A stretch of DNA of 38,525 nucleotides from an uncultured Prevotella sp. (GCA_900314455.1 OMVI01000040.1:67821-106345); one strand, 5' to 3'; shown: positions 16,625-26,036, counted from the first letter of the stretch. A program made the numbers and translations. The notes: generated by a model from the sequence alone, not told the origin.

Positions 16625-18292
16625 TTAAACCGCATCCTGGTAGAGGTAACGCTTGATACTCTTCTTAGGAGTCTTGGCAAACTCGTCCGGGTGAATCTTG
16701 ACGGTTGATATCTTGCAGAATGCAGGCAGTGATTTGTTGAGCTCAAGGCGGTTCTGCTCCATCACTTTCTCTACATCGTTCTCGTTGAGACCTAACGAAT
16801 GAGCCTCTTCCATGTCTGGATGTATGAGTCCGATGAGCTTGTCGCCCTTCTGTATTATCAAGCTTTCGTTCACCATCATCATCGAGTTGAGTTTGTTCTC
16901 AATCTCTTCGGGGTAGATGTTCTGCCCGTTTGCGCCAAGAAGAATGTTCTTTATGCGTCCCCGGATATAAACGTGACCGTCGCTGCTCATGGTTCCTAAG
17001 TCCCCGGTATGGAACCATCCTTCTTCGTCAAGCACAGCCTTTGTGGCCTCAGGGTTCTTGAAGTAGCCTGTCATGACGTTGTCGCCGCGGGTTATTATCT
17101 CGCCTGGAACGTTCTCAGGGTCGCTGCTCTGTATCTTGACTTCCATGTTTACAACCGGCGTTCCACACGAACCGCTGTCGAAATCGTGGTAATCGCTGTA
17201 CGTAATCATAGGCCCCGTCTCTGTCGTTCCGTATCCCATGGTTATCGGGAAACCAACACTGGTGAGGAATTCCTCTATCTCCGGATTCAGACCAGCACCT
17301 CCAACAAGTACTTCGTATGCGTTTCCGCCGAACACGTTGCGTATCTCCTGGCATATCTTTGCCTTGATTTTCTTGCTTATCATAGGCATGTTAAGCAGGA
17401 AGTGCATGTGCTGCAATTGTATCTTCGGGAAGATTTTCTTACGGACTATCTTCTCTACGACCATTGGAACGGCAACTACGATAGCTGGCTGTATCTCCGC
17501 ACAAGCCTCAGCGATAAGCGTTGGGCTCGGCAGACGTGTCAGGAAGAACAGGTGATTGCCAAAGATGAACTCTGAAAGGAACTCGCAGGTAAGGCCATAC
17601 ATGTGCGCCATTGGCAGCATACTAAGTACATTGCTACCGTCTTTGACATGTGGCTTGATGCACTGGAATGCCCATTCGATGTTGCTTGTAAGCGAACGGT
17701 AAGGCAGCATCACGCCTTTAGAGAATCCGGTGGTGCCGCTGGTATAGTTAATCATAGCTATATCGTCCGGCTTATCCATATGGTATTTGACATTCTCTTG
17801 ATGGAAATACTTCGGATATTTGTGCCCGTAAAGGGCGTTAAGGTTTTCTCTTGCGTACGTGAGGTCCTCCGAGCGTGATGTTATCAGCGAGAAATCTGGG
17901 ATGTATATGATGCCTTCCAAGTTGGGCATCTGCGTCGCGTCGATTGTCGTTGCCACTACATCACCTACGAAGAGCAGCTTCGCTTCAGAGTGGTTGACAA
18001 TGTTATATATTTGCTCCGTAGTAAATTCGTGTTGGATAGGAACAGCTATTGCGCCGTACGTAAGCGTAGCCAGGAATGCAGCCGCCCACATTGAAGAATT
18101 GCGTCCGCAAAGTGCTATCTTGTCGCCGTGCTTTATATTGCTGTGCTCAAATAGAATATGAAGTTTCTCTATCTTGCGGGCTACATCGTGGTATTGCAGC
18201 GTCGCGCCTTTATAATCTGTAAGAGCGTCTAAGTCCCAATTACCTTTAATGCTTTCTTCTATGTACGAGTTAAAGCTGTTTTTTGAGTTCAT
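16625..18292 (-). CDS. AMP-dependent acyl-CoA synthetase/ligase (long-chain fatty acid type)
   Basis: ANL-superfamily enzyme that activates a carboxylic acid as an acyl-AMP and transfers it to CoA. Visible motifs are the P-loop YTSGTTGFSKGV, the A5 motif MGYGTTETGP, the A7/A8 region GWFHTGDLGTMSSDGHVYIRGRIKN, and the C-terminal Lys region TPKKSIKRYLY. The frame stays open upstream to 18400, but a consensus promoter at 18320-18351 lies inside that extension, so I take the ATG at 18292 (MNSKNSF, 555 residues). The most likely substrate is a fatty acid; the exact chain length is unknown. It follows the permease gene but has its own promoter. Confidence 0.92.
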   Translation of the reverse strand: MNSKNSFNSYIEESIKGNWDLDALTDYKGATLQYHDVARKIEKLHILFEHSNIKHGDKIALCGRNSSMWAAAFLATLTYGAIAVPIQHEFTTEQIYNIVNHSEAKLLFVGDVVATTIDATQMPNLEGIIYIPDFSLITSRSEDLTYARENLNALYGHKYPKYFHQENVKYHMDKPDDIAMINYTSGTTGFSKGVMLPYRSLTSNIEWAFQCIKPHVKDGSNVLSMLPMAHMYGLTCEFLSEFIFGNHLFFLTRLPSPTLIAEACAEIQPAIVVAVPMVVEKIVRKKIFPKIQLQHMHFLLNMPMISKKIKAKICQEIRNVFGGNAYEVLVGGAGLNPEIEEFLTSVGFPITMGYGTTETGPMITYSDYHDFDSGSCGTPVVNMEVKIQSSDPENVPGEIITRGDNVMTGYFKNPEATKAVLDEEGWFHTGDLGTMSSDGHVYIRGRIKNILLGANGQNIYPEEIENKLNSMMMVNESLIIQKGDKLIGLIHPDMEEAHSLGLNENDVEKVMEQNRLELNKSLPAFCKISTVKIHPDEFAKTPKKSIKRYLYQDAV

Positions 18293-18319
18293 GCTTTGCA
18301 CACATTCGTTAATTTCGTG

Positions 18320-18351
18320 CAAAGTTATTACATTATTTACACTTACGCAAA
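18320..18351 (-). promoter_or_regulatory. Promoter of the acyl-CoA ligase gene
   Basis: On the minus strand TTTG (18348-18351), 20 bp and TAACTTTG (18320-18327) form a perfect consensus. It decides the start of the downstream gene, because an upstream ATG at 18400 would not be transcribed from here. Confidence 0.75.
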
Positions 18352-18408
18352 CCTTTTGAACAGTTTTTTGCTCAACGGGAGCGTTTTTGTGCAAAATCAA
18401 TGAAAACC

Positions 18409-19656
18409 CTATTCGTAATGCATGCTCTTAGCTGGGTGTATGTTTGAAATGAGGTAACTTGGCGCGATGAGTACGAATACACATATTAATAATGTAGCAA
18501 CGTTGAGCGCAAGTATTAGAAGCCAGTCTATTTCAACAGGCACAGTGCTAACATAATAAGTCTGAGGGTCAAGCTTTACAAGCCCTGTATACTTCTGCAG
18601 GAAGAGTATTCCCAAACCTATTACATTGCCAAGTATGAGTCCGCGGCCGATGATAAACGTTGAGAACCACAAGAAGATGTGCCTTATGGTTTTATTGCGG
18701 GCACCGAGCGCCTTCAGAATACCAATCATCTGCGTTCTGTCGAGGATGATTATCAGAAGTCCGGAAATCATCGTTACGCCTGCGACGGCTACCATCAGAG
18801 CAAGTATAATCCATACGTTTAAGTCCATGAGGTCGAGCCACGAGAATATCTGCGGGTTCATTTCCTGCACTGTCATGGTAGAGTATGTATTACCATACTT
18901 GTCTGTTGTGCGGTTTATTTTATACGCAACATTATCGGCAATCTGCTTTAGCTGGCTGAAGTCGGTCACCTCCAGCTCTGCGCCGCTAGCCGTTCCGTCA
19001 GGCCATCCGTTAAGTTTCACGCACGCATAAAGGTCTGTGAAGCACAGGGTCTGGTCAAATCGCTGCAAGTTAGTTTCGTATATGCCGGCTATAGTGAACT
19101 TTCTCGTGCGGACACCCTGTGAGTTTATGAAATAGGCAAATATCTTGTCACCAGCCTTGACATTGAGTTTGTCAGCCATGTACTTCGAGATAACAATCTC
19201 GTTCTGGCTCTTCTTATCAGAGAAATTTGGCAAACTACCCGACACAATGTTGTTCCTTATGAACGTATCGTCGTATTCCGGGCCGATACCCTTTAACATT
19301 ATGCCAAGGAAATCATCATCCGTCTTCAGTATTCCCTGCTTCATTGCATACCTGCCCACGTGCTTTATGCCCGGCAACTTCTTAAGAACACTCATCATGG
19401 AGTCGTCCATCTGAATGCAATATTGGTCAGAAGTGTTGAGCGTCATGTAGTCGGCGACGGTGATATGACCGCCGAAACCGATTACCTTATCACGTATTGT
19501 GTGCTTGAAACCGAGCACAACGCTTACCGAAACAATCATAACCGCCAAGCCGAGGGCAACGCCCAGAGTTGCTATAGTTATAGCAGGCTTAGAGACTTTG
19601 TGACGTTTGTCAGAATTGCTGTGTATTCGTCGTGCTATGAACAGAGGAAAGTTCAC
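18409..19656 (-). CDS. ABC transporter permease of the LolC/LolE (lipoprotein release) type
   Basis: This 415-residue inner-membrane protein starts MNFPLFIARRIHS. It has one N-terminal membrane helix (ITIATLGVALGLAVMIVSVSVVLGF), a large periplasmic domain of about 200 residues of the MacB-PCD type, and a C-terminal FtsX region with three helices (WIILALMVAVAGVTMISGLL, IIGRGLILGNVIGLGILF, LLILALNVATLLICVFVLIA). This topology and the sequence DRTQMIGILKALGA are typical of the permeases that extract lipoproteins for the outer membrane. No ATPase gene is next to it. It lies 25 bp after the aminotransferase gene and is probably co-transcribed with it. Confidence 0.88.
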   Translation of the reverse strand: MNFPLFIARRIHSNSDKRHKVSKPAITIATLGVALGLAVMIVSVSVVLGFKHTIRDKVIGFGGHITVADYMTLNTSDQYCIQMDDSMMSVLKKLPGIKHVGRYAMKQGILKTDDDFLGIMLKGIGPEYDDTFIRNNIVSGSLPNFSDKKSQNEIVISKYMADKLNVKAGDKIFAYFINSQGVRTRKFTIAGIYETNLQRFDQTLCFTDLYACVKLNGWPDGTASGAELEVTDFSQLKQIADNVAYKINRTTDKYGNTYSTMTVQEMNPQIFSWLDLMDLNVWIILALMVAVAGVTMISGLLIIILDRTQMIGILKALGARNKTIRHIFLWFSTFIIGRGLILGNVIGLGILFLQKYTGLVKLDPQTYYVSTVPVEIDWLLILALNVATLLICVFVLIAPSYLISNIHPAKSMHYE

Positions 19657-19681
19657 GTATAATATTTCTTTTCTTAAACTG

Positions 19682-20887
19682 TTAATCGTCCATTGTGCGA
19701 CCCGGGTACTGCTCCAGAGCCTTTCTCAATACTACCAGAGCCCGTTGCAGGTCTTCCTTTTTCAGTACGTATGCTATACGTACCTGGTTAATTCCGGCGC
19801 CCGGTGTGGTATAGAAACCAGAGGCTGGAGCCATCATAACGGTCTCGCCTTCATAGTTGAAGTCGGTCAGGCACCAACGGCAGAACTTCTCACTGTCGTC
19901 AACCGGCAGCTTTGCAACAGTGTAGAAAGCGCCCATAGGAATTGGTGAATAGACGCCTGGAATTCGGTTCAGACCGTCGATGAGAGTCTTACGGCGCTCC
20001 ACATACTCATCGTAAACATCGCGATAGTAGCTCTCCGGCGCATCCAGCGATGCCTCGGCAACAATCTGTCCGATAAGCGGAGGAGACAAGCGAGCCTGGC
20101 AGAACTTCATGACAGCCTTGCGAATCTCAGTGTTTCGTGTTATAAGAGCTCCGATTCGAATTCCGCATTCACTGTATCTCTTTGATACAGAATCTATCAG
20201 TACCGCATTGTCCTCAAGTCCTTCGAGATTCAATACACTTATATAAGGAGAGCCGGTGTATATATACTCGCGGTAAACTTCGTCCGAGAAGAGATACAAA
20301 TCGTACTTGCGTACGAGGTCACGGATTTGATTCATCTCGCGCCTGGTGTACAGATAGCCCGTCGGGTTGTTAGGGTTGCAAATCATAATGGCGCGCGTCT
20401 TCTCGTTGATAAGTTCCTCAAACTTCTCGACTTTAGGAAGTGCGAAGCCCTCTTCGATGCTTGTTGCGATTGTACGAATCTTCGCTCCGGCTGATATTGC
20501 GAAAGCCATGTAGTTGGCGTATGCAGGCTCCGGTACGATAATCTCATCACCGGGGTTAAGGCAAGCCATAAATGCGAAGAGCACAGCCTCGGACCCTCCC
20601 GACGTGATTATTATGTCATCAGGAGTGACATCGATGTTAAACTTCTTATAATATGGTACAAGCTTCTGCCTGTAACTTAGGTAACCTTGACTCGGTGAAT
20701 ATTCTAGTATTTTGCGGTCAATCTTCTTCAGGGCATCCAAACCGCATTGTGGGGTAGGGAGGTCTGGCTGTCCAATGTTGAGATGGTACACCTTTATGCC
20801 TCTCTTCTTGGCGTCTGCTGCAAGCGGCGCAAGCTTTCTGATAGGCGATTCGGGCATTTCCAGTCCGCGAACTGATATTTCTGGCAT
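19682..20887 (-). CDS. PLP-dependent aminotransferase, class I/II (aspartate aminotransferase-like)
   Basis: Cytoplasmic fold-type I aminotransferase of 401 residues. The PLP-binding Lys is Lys236 in DSVSKRYSECGIRIG. Other family marks are NPNNPTG (171-177), SDEVYRE with the PLP-ring Asp202, and the substrate-carboxylate region near the C-terminus (GAGINQVRIAYVL). It resembles the AspC-like aminotransferases common in Bacteroidetes, but the amino donor and acceptor cannot be read from the sequence. A -7 box (TACCTTTG on the minus strand, 20913-20920) is about 26 bp upstream of the ATG. It leads the operon with the LolC/E-like permease. Confidence 0.92.
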   Translation of the reverse strand: MPEISVRGLEMPESPIRKLAPLAADAKKRGIKVYHLNIGQPDLPTPQCGLDALKKIDRKILEYSPSQGYLSYRQKLVPYYKKFNIDVTPDDIIITSGGSEAVLFAFMACLNPGDEIIVPEPAYANYMAFAISAGAKIRTIATSIEEGFALPKVEKFEELINEKTRAIMICNPNNPTGYLYTRREMNQIRDLVRKYDLYLFSDEVYREYIYTGSPYISVLNLEGLEDNAVLIDSVSKRYSECGIRIGALITRNTEIRKAVMKFCQARLSPPLIGQIVAEASLDAPESYYRDVYDEYVERRKTLIDGLNRIPGVYSPIPMGAFYTVAKLPVDDSEKFCRWCLTDFNYEGETVMMAPASGFYTTPGAGINQVRIAYVLKKEDLQRALVVLRKALEQYPGRTMDD

Positions 20888-20912
20888 AATCTTATTCTTT
20901 CTAACTAAATTG

Positions 20913-20941
20913 CAAAGGTACAGATTTTTTTATTATCTTTG
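20913..20941. promoter_or_regulatory. Closely spaced divergent -7 boxes
   Basis: The minus strand carries TACCTTTG (20913-20920, towards the aminotransferase) and the plus strand carries TATCTTTG (20934-20941, towards the DUF4494 gene). A TTG at 20910-20912 may be the -33 of the rightward promoter (21-bp spacing). The leftward -33 is unclear. Confidence 0.5.
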
Positions 20942-20978
20942 CACGTTGAAAAATAAAAAATGAGAAAAACTAAGAAAT

Positions 20979-21437
20979 ATGAGGACAAGAACAGCACAGT
21001 GGTTTGAAACCCGCGTACGTTATGACAAGACCATGGAGGATGGTCAACAGAAAAAGGTGACAGAGCAATATGTCGTTGATGCACTTAGCTTTGGCGAGGC
21101 TGAAGAAAGCATTACACGCGAGATGAGCCACTATATCAGTGGTGATTTCGACGTGAAGGCAATCACCCCCGCCCCATACGGTGAGGTTTTCTTCAGCGAT
21201 GCAGGCACAGACGACCGCTGGTACAAAGCTAAGCTGTCGTTCATCACTATCGATGAGAAGACAGAAAAGGAGAAACGGTCAACCGTTACTTATCTCGTAC
21301 AGGGCAGTTCCGTACAGACCGCAGTCAAGAATGTTGAAGAAGTAATGAAATCGACTATGATTGACTATGTCATAGCAGCCATTACTGAAACTAAGATAAT
21401 GGATGTCTTTGAGCATAAGGCACAGGAAGCAAAATAA
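20979..21437 (+). CDS. DUF4494 family protein
   Basis: This 152-residue soluble protein has no signal peptide. It begins MRTRTAQWFETRVRYDKT and contains VTEQYVVDALSFGEAEESI and FFSDAGTDDRWYKAKLSFI, the recognisable pattern of DUF4494, a small protein family found in Bacteroidetes with unknown function. It is predicted mixed alpha/beta with two similar halves (each with a Y-V-A/Q then a helix E-A-E/N-V-E), which suggests an internal duplication. It lies 8 nt before the YggS gene, so the two form an operon started by the -7 box at 20934-20941. Confidence 0.85.
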   Translation: MRTRTAQWFETRVRYDKTMEDGQQKKVTEQYVVDALSFGEAEESITREMSHYISGDFDVKAITPAPYGEVFFSDAGTDDRWYKAKLSFITIDEKTEKEKRSTVTYLVQGSSVQTAVKNVEEVMKSTMIDYVIAAITETKIMDVFEHKAQEAK

Positions 21438-21445
21438 AAAGCAAT

Positions 21446-22117
21446 ATGGTAGATGTAGCAAAGAATTTACGTGAGGTCCTTGACAACCTTCCAAAAGGTG
21501 TCCGGTTGGTAGCTGTCAGCAAGTTCCACCCAAAGGAGTACATCGAAGCTGCATACAACGCAGGACAGCGCATCTTCGGCGAGAGCCACGAGCAGGAGCT
21601 CGCCAAGAAGGTGACGGAGCTGCCTGATGACATCGAGTGGCACTTCATAGGTCACTTGCAGACCAACAAAGTGAAGTACATAGCTCCTTATATCTCAATG
21701 ATTGAGGCTGTGGACAGTTTGAAATTGCTTAAGGAAATAAACAAGCAGGCTGCTAAGCATGACCGTGTCATAAAGGTTCTGCTTGAGCTGCACATAGCCG
21801 AAGAAGAGACAAAGTACGGTCTTACACTCGACGCCTGCCGTCATTTGCTTGACGACGGACAATGGCATGACTTGCAGAACGTGCACATCTGCGGACTGAT
21901 GATGATGGCTTCCAACGTTGATGACCAGGAACAGATACGCCGTGAGATGACTCTGGCTGCCGATTTCTTCGACGAGGTGAAGGCAAAGTACTTCGCCGAC
22001 GACCCTGAATTCAAAGAACGCTCTTGGGGAATGTCCCACGACTACAAGATAGCGGTGCAGTGCCGCAGTACTCTTGTGCGTGTAGGAACTTCGATTTTCG
22101 GACCGAGAGTTTATTGA
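21446..22117 (+). CDS. YggS/PLPBP family pyridoxal phosphate-binding protein
   Basis: PLP homeostasis protein of 223 residues with a fold-type III alanine-racemase-like barrel. The PLP Lys is Lys26 in LVAVSKFHP. Family blocks are IFGESHEQELAKK (usually FGENYVQE), WHFIGHLQTNKVKYIAP, GLMMMA, and the C-terminal MSHDYKIAVQCRSTLVRVGTSIFG. Such proteins bind PLP without known catalysis and keep B6 and amino-acid pools balanced. The replacement of FGENY by FGESH at the cofactor pocket is a common Bacteroidetes variant as far as I recall. It follows the DUF4494 gene by 8 nt and ends in a hairpin terminator. Confidence 0.94.
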   Translation: MVDVAKNLREVLDNLPKGVRLVAVSKFHPKEYIEAAYNAGQRIFGESHEQELAKKVTELPDDIEWHFIGHLQTNKVKYIAPYISMIEAVDSLKLLKEINKQAAKHDRVIKVLLELHIAEEETKYGLTLDACRHLLDDGQWHDLQNVHICGLMMMASNVDDQEQIRREMTLAADFFDEVKAKYFADDPEFKERSWGMSHDYKIAVQCRSTLVRVGTSIFGPRVY

Positions 22118-22152
22118 AAAAAGGCGTTGCGGATTTCCGCAGCGCCTTTTTC
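22116..22152. terminator. Bidirectional terminator between yggS-type and M6 genes
   Basis: GAAAAAAGGCGTTGCGG (22116-22132), loop ATTT, CCGCAGCGCCTTTTTC (22137-22152). One internal mismatch or wobble is present. Poly-A and poly-T flanks let it act in both directions between convergent genes. Confidence 0.88.
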
Positions 22153-22158
22153 ATTTCT

Positions 22159-23955
22159 TTATTTAATAATGATTTTCTTCTTGTTGACGATGTATATGCC
22201 TTTTGGCAGGCGTGTCTTGTCAGTTCCAAGATAAGCACCCGTTATCGAGAAGATACGATTGTCAGCAGGTTTGATATCAAGAGGCTTCTCTACATTATTA
22301 ATATTACTAACCACCTTCTTGACTCCGAGGAAGTCGAATGATACAATTCCCGCGCTGTCCTCAGCGATATTCAGAACTGGCTTGTTGACGGTTGTTCCGC
22401 TGAAAGTCGTGAACGAAAGGATAGAGTCAGCCCCCGTCGTTCCCGGGTATGTGTCGCCGGCCATGTCAGCAAAGTAGTTTACCGGACTTGAATCATGCGC
22501 GTAAGATGCCATGGCACCAAGTTTTCCGTCGGCAGGGATAACTACCACGCGCGGCTTCGTGCCATTGTTAGGACGGTCGGAGTAGTTGACGTCATCCTTG
22601 GCGTAGCTGACACGATATGCAAGAAGTCCATGACCAGGCAGATAAGTGTTCCATTTCTTGTTCTGAATGTTCTGCAAATACATTGCCTCATTCCTCACAC
22701 TGTCGTTCAAAACCTTATAAGCCTTGGCGTTCGGGGCTTTCTTATCGATGTAAGCCATGTCCACATGAGTCGTGTCCGAAAGCGTATCAACATTCATCCA
22801 GCCCATGACCTCGCGCTCCCAGGCCGTGTATGCTGTTGGATATCTGCCACTGCGGACATACTCTCCGCCATCCATCAGGTCCCAATACTCCATTCCGAAG
22901 TCGTCCTTATTGTAGCCGGTAGAACCTGATGTAGCATATATGTCAGGCAGACCCATGGTATGCGAGAACTCATGGCAGAACAATCCGATGCCGTTTATAC
23001 GTTTTGTTCTTGACCTTTCAGAACCTGATAGCTCATTGTTGACACCATAGCGGTATATAACCTTTCCATCACAGGTGTCAAGAGCCTGACCTCCCGACTT
23101 CGGCCAAATATCGTCGCTGCTGTTGCCGGTCTCACTTTGAGAGTGTCCCGCATAAATAATGTAAACCAAATCGACATATCCGTCGTTGTTGGCATCGTAC
23201 TTACTGAAGTCAACGCTGTCGTCAACGGCAGTGCACGCATCCTTGAAGAGTGCCTTCATATTGTCGCCGCCCTTGCCGTAGTATGCCAGCGGATTGGCGA
23301 GACGTACAGGTCCGACAAGGTCGAACTGCGGTGTGAACTGTCCGAAACTGACATCCTTGAAGTAGCCACGGACACCTTTCGGGTTGTTCTGCTCACCATA
23401 ACCGTGCGAAACAATGCCGCCGCTGTCGTTGTTGAGGTACTCGTTGAAGCTGAGCTTTGGATTTCCGATTGTGAAAGTTGTGTCGGAGAACTCTACGAGT
23501 ATGACGAGAGCCTTCGGACTACCCGTGTGCGGGAAGAGCGTGCTTAAGTTTCTAATCTGCATTTCCTTTGTGAGCGGGTTGCTGTTGGTGGCGTTATACA
23601 ACTCAAAAGGCTGACCGAGGCGTGCCTCTGCATACTTTGCAAAGGCGGTGCGGTCCTGACTTAACGCTATGTTACGTTCCTCAGTCGAACGCGTGAGAGC
23701 CTCGTGGGCAAGCTGATTGGTTGCCGACAGGCTTCCGTCGCTGTTCACTACGGCAGCGTAATAGCCATTGCCGTTTTGCAGAACGAGCATCCCGTCGGTC
23801 GTAGTGTACCAGTTTATGTTCTCATCACCATGCAGAATGACGGTCAACTGTGTACCGTCAGGCTGACTGACGGTGAATGGAAATGAATTCGCCTTTGCTG
23901 CAAAGGAACTTATTGCAGCCATTATGGCGCAAATAGTGAGTAGTATTTTCTTCAT
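22159..23955 (-). CDS. Secreted M6 family metalloprotease with C-terminal sorting-like tail
   Basis: This 598-residue protein has a signal peptide (KKILLTICAIMAAISSFAAKA). The zinc site is HEFSHTMGLPD (His328, Glu329, His332, Asp338) of the immune-inhibitor-A-like M6 peptidases. A DANNDGYVDLVY segment (254-265) looks like a calcium-binding loop. The last 30 residues (RIFSITGAYLGT, then KGIYIVNKKKIIIK) resemble the C-terminal signals of proteins exported by the type IX secretion system in Prevotella and Porphyromonas, so I infer export to the surface or medium. It follows the EFR1-type gene by 27 bp, and a shared bidirectional terminator lies after its stop. Confidence 0.9.
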   Translation of the reverse strand: MKKILLTICAIMAAISSFAAKANSFPFTVSQPDGTQLTVILHGDENINWYTTTDGMLVLQNGNGYYAAVVNSDGSLSATNQLAHEALTRSTEERNIALSQDRTAFAKYAEARLGQPFELYNATNSNPLTKEMQIRNLSTLFPHTGSPKALVILVEFSDTTFTIGNPKLSFNEYLNNDSGGIVSHGYGEQNNPKGVRGYFKDVSFGQFTPQFDLVGPVRLANPLAYYGKGGDNMKALFKDACTAVDDSVDFSKYDANNDGYVDLVYIIYAGHSQSETGNSSDDIWPKSGGQALDTCDGKVIYRYGVNNELSGSERSRTKRINGIGLFCHEFSHTMGLPDIYATSGSTGYNKDDFGMEYWDLMDGGEYVRSGRYPTAYTAWEREVMGWMNVDTLSDTTHVDMAYIDKKAPNAKAYKVLNDSVRNEAMYLQNIQNKKWNTYLPGHGLLAYRVSYAKDDVNYSDRPNNGTKPRVVVIPADGKLGAMASYAHDSSPVNYFADMAGDTYPGTTGADSILSFTTFSGTTVNKPVLNIAEDSAGIVSFDFLGVKKVVSNINNVEKPLDIKPADNRIFSITGAYLGTDKTRLPKGIYIVNKKKIIIK

Positions 23956-23982
23956 ATTCTTTATGAAATGATGTTTCCTTTT

Positions 23983-24774
23983 CTACTTTATATGATTTCT
24001 GTTGTAAAAGTACTGCCCCTTGCCTTTTGTTCTGTGCCCATAGCTAATAGCCTTGACGGGACAGTGATGATAGCACGAAAAGCATGTAAGGCACTTGCCG
24101 TTGTGTTTCCATTGTGGTGTTGCCTTCTCTCCGTCGTCGGCAATGTCGATGTCGTTTACTGGGCAAAGCTTCTCACATGTGCCGCATCCCGTACATCTGT
24201 CCTTGTCGACATGGAACGGCTTATCGGTTATGAGGTGCTTCAAGAAGAAAGCGCCGACGGGTCCGGAGAAGAACCCAGGCAACGGCCCGTGTGTCACCAT
24301 ACTCACGCCTTTCTCTCGTTTGACTATACATTTTATATATGTATCAAGGTCAGACGCAGCCTTCTGCTTTTTCTCATTTTCTTTTTTGAGCGTGTCAACA
24401 TCCATGAACGGCAGACCGACATAACTTTCCGGCATGATGAGCGAGAAACAGGCGTCGAGCCTGATGCCCTTTGATGCAAGCAGCTTGTCGAGTCTTTCGT
24501 CGGCAAGTCCGATGGAATCGCCTGCCGTTACCACAGCGTAGCAATATTGTCCGGTATAGTTCAACTTCAGTTTTTCAATGAACCGGATTACGATTATCGG
24601 TACTCGCCAGCCGTGAATAGGAAATGCGAACCCCAGCCGCTCGTCGTCGGTAAGATTATAGCTACAGTCTCCCGGTATGGCATCAGCCATGTTGATGAGC
24701 TTGTCGTCAGTAGAGGCGGCTAAGTCCTTAGCCGCCCACTTGGTGTTTCCCGTTCCTGAGAAGTAGAATATCAT
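23983..24774 (-). CDS. EFR1-type flavodoxin-ferredoxin protein
   Basis: This 263-residue cytoplasmic protein fuses a flavodoxin-like domain to a two-cluster ferredoxin. The FMN-binding loop is FSGTGNT (residues 5-11). The ferredoxin part has two CxxCxxCxxxCP motifs: Cys194/197/200/204 (CTGCGTCEKLCP) and Cys228/231/234/238 (CLTCFSCYHHCP), which bind two 4Fe-4S clusters. This domain order defines the EFR1 family, a proposed electron carrier whose partners are mostly unknown. Its ATG overlaps the stop of the DUF4861 gene (TAATG), so translation is coupled. Confidence 0.92.
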   Translation of the reverse strand: MIFYFSGTGNTKWAAKDLAASTDDKLINMADAIPGDCSYNLTDDERLGFAFPIHGWRVPIIVIRFIEKLKLNYTGQYCYAVVTAGDSIGLADERLDKLLASKGIRLDACFSLIMPESYVGLPFMDVDTLKKENEKKQKAASDLDTYIKCIVKREKGVSMVTHGPLPGFFSGPVGAFFLKHLITDKPFHVDKDRCTGCGTCEKLCPVNDIDIADDGEKATPQWKHNGKCLTCFSCYHHCPVKAISYGHRTKGKGQYFYNRNHIK

Positions 24775-26036
24775 TACTTAGTCGTGTTGTTTGTTGCCAT
24801 TGGCTCTGGACTTAATACCTTGACGATAACAGGAGTCTCAACCTCCTTGCGCCATTCTTTGAGATACTTGAACCAATCCTTGGAGTTATGATAGCCAAAC
24901 GTCTCATCATCACTGCTATACGTCAGCGTGTAGTGCATGTCGTTTCCTGGTGTTCCAATGACGAAAGTATAGTTGTCCTTGTCGGCAGGGACTTCCTTCA
25001 CGCGTATCTTCTCAGGGATATATATACCCATTCCGATTGTTTCCTGTTTCTTTCCAATAGTGTCATTTGCTCCGGCAGGCCAGTCGTAGCCCCACTGTCC
25101 GCGCAGTCCGTCGTGGTCGGAGAATTCTTCTGAATTCTTCATGTGTATGAGACCCGTTGAGAATCCTATGCCCTCAGCCGGGTGAGAGAGGTGAACGTCA
25201 ACGTCCATATCGCGATGTCCGGCCCACAAAGTATAGCGTATGCGGAGGTTCATCCTGATTTTGCTGCCCTCAGGCTTCCATCCTCTGTCCTCAACTTCTA
25301 CTATTGTGCGTGCTGGTCCATAGCTTATGATGCGCTGGTCACGACTGTTTACGTCTGAAATCATCGTTGGCTTGTTTCCATCCCATCCTCTGAGAGCTCC
25401 GAAGCCGAAGGTGTTGCCAACCCAAAGAATGTCGTCGCCATATCCGGCAGCCTTCTGCTGTGGGTCCGTATAGAACTGAGTAGCTTTGAGTTCCAAGCCT
25501 TTGTTGTACTTTCCATATAAGTCGATGGTCTGCCGCTCGTCGAAATAGATGCGCATAGCTATGAGCTCGTTTTCGAATGCTACACCGTGGTGGTGCGGCA
25601 AGTGATACGGATCGAAGCAGTTCTTGTCCAAACTGAGTTCCTGAAGATAGTAGTTGTGCTTATTCTTGATTTTAATCTTCGGGTTGCGGAGTACTATCTC
25701 GGCGAACGTGCGGTTAGGATATGCCGAGTCGACGGCTTCCTTCTTCAGCGTGATATTGAACTTCTGAGTTTCCTTCTTGTCAATATCCGTGGTGAAAGCG
25801 AGCTCGTCCTTCCAGCCGTCCTGGTCCAAATCGTCGAGCTGCGACGGTATTTCCTTACCGTTAAGGGTTACCACGGCATTTTGCCATGCATCGTTTTTAG
25901 GCACCTGTACTACTACCGGCGCGTCCTTGCGTGCTTGTTTTGTAGGATTTGTGACTTCAACTGACATCTGCATCTGGGCTTGTCCGAACGACGCCGAAGC
26001 AACTGCCAGCATAAAGATAGTTGCTAAATTTCTCAT
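24774..26036 (-). CDS. DUF4861 family exported protein
   Basis: This 420-residue protein has a signal peptide (RNLATIFMLAVASASFGQA). An N-terminal beta-sandwich-like part (VEVTNPTKQARKDAPVVVQV) precedes a larger domain with DPYHLPHHHGVAFENELIAMRIYFDERQ, GYGDDILWVGNTFGFGALRGWD and YTLWAGHRDMDVDVHLS. These blocks match DUF4861, which in Bacteroidetes is often found in polysaccharide-use loci. The HHH cluster and conserved acidic residues suggest an enzyme acting on sugars, but I do not know the reaction. No other glycan genes are near it. The stop overlaps the EFR1-type gene; a -7 box at 26062-26069 precedes it. Confidence 0.82.
   Translation of the reverse strand: MRNLATIFMLAVASASFGQAQMQMSVEVTNPTKQARKDAPVVVQVPKNDAWQNAVVTLNGKEIPSQLDDLDQDGWKDELAFTTDIDKKETQKFNITLKKEAVDSAYPNRTFAEIVLRNPKIKIKNKHNYYLQELSLDKNCFDPYHLPHHHGVAFENELIAMRIYFDERQTIDLYGKYNKGLELKATQFYTDPQQKAAGYGDDILWVGNTFGFGALRGWDGNKPTMISDVNSRDQRIISYGPARTIVEVEDRGWKPEGSKIRMNLRIRYTLWAGHRDMDVDVHLSHPAEGIGFSTGLIHMKNSEEFSDHDGLRGQWGYDWPAGANDTIGKKQETIGMGIYIPEKIRVKEVPADKDNYTFVIGTPGNDMHYTLTYSSDDETFGYHNSKDWFKYLKEWRKEVETPVIVKVLSPEPMATNNTTK

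Noticed and set aside
18293-18400. N-terminal extension of the acyl-CoA ligase
   Set aside because: It contains a perfect promoter, so it is upstream of the transcription start.
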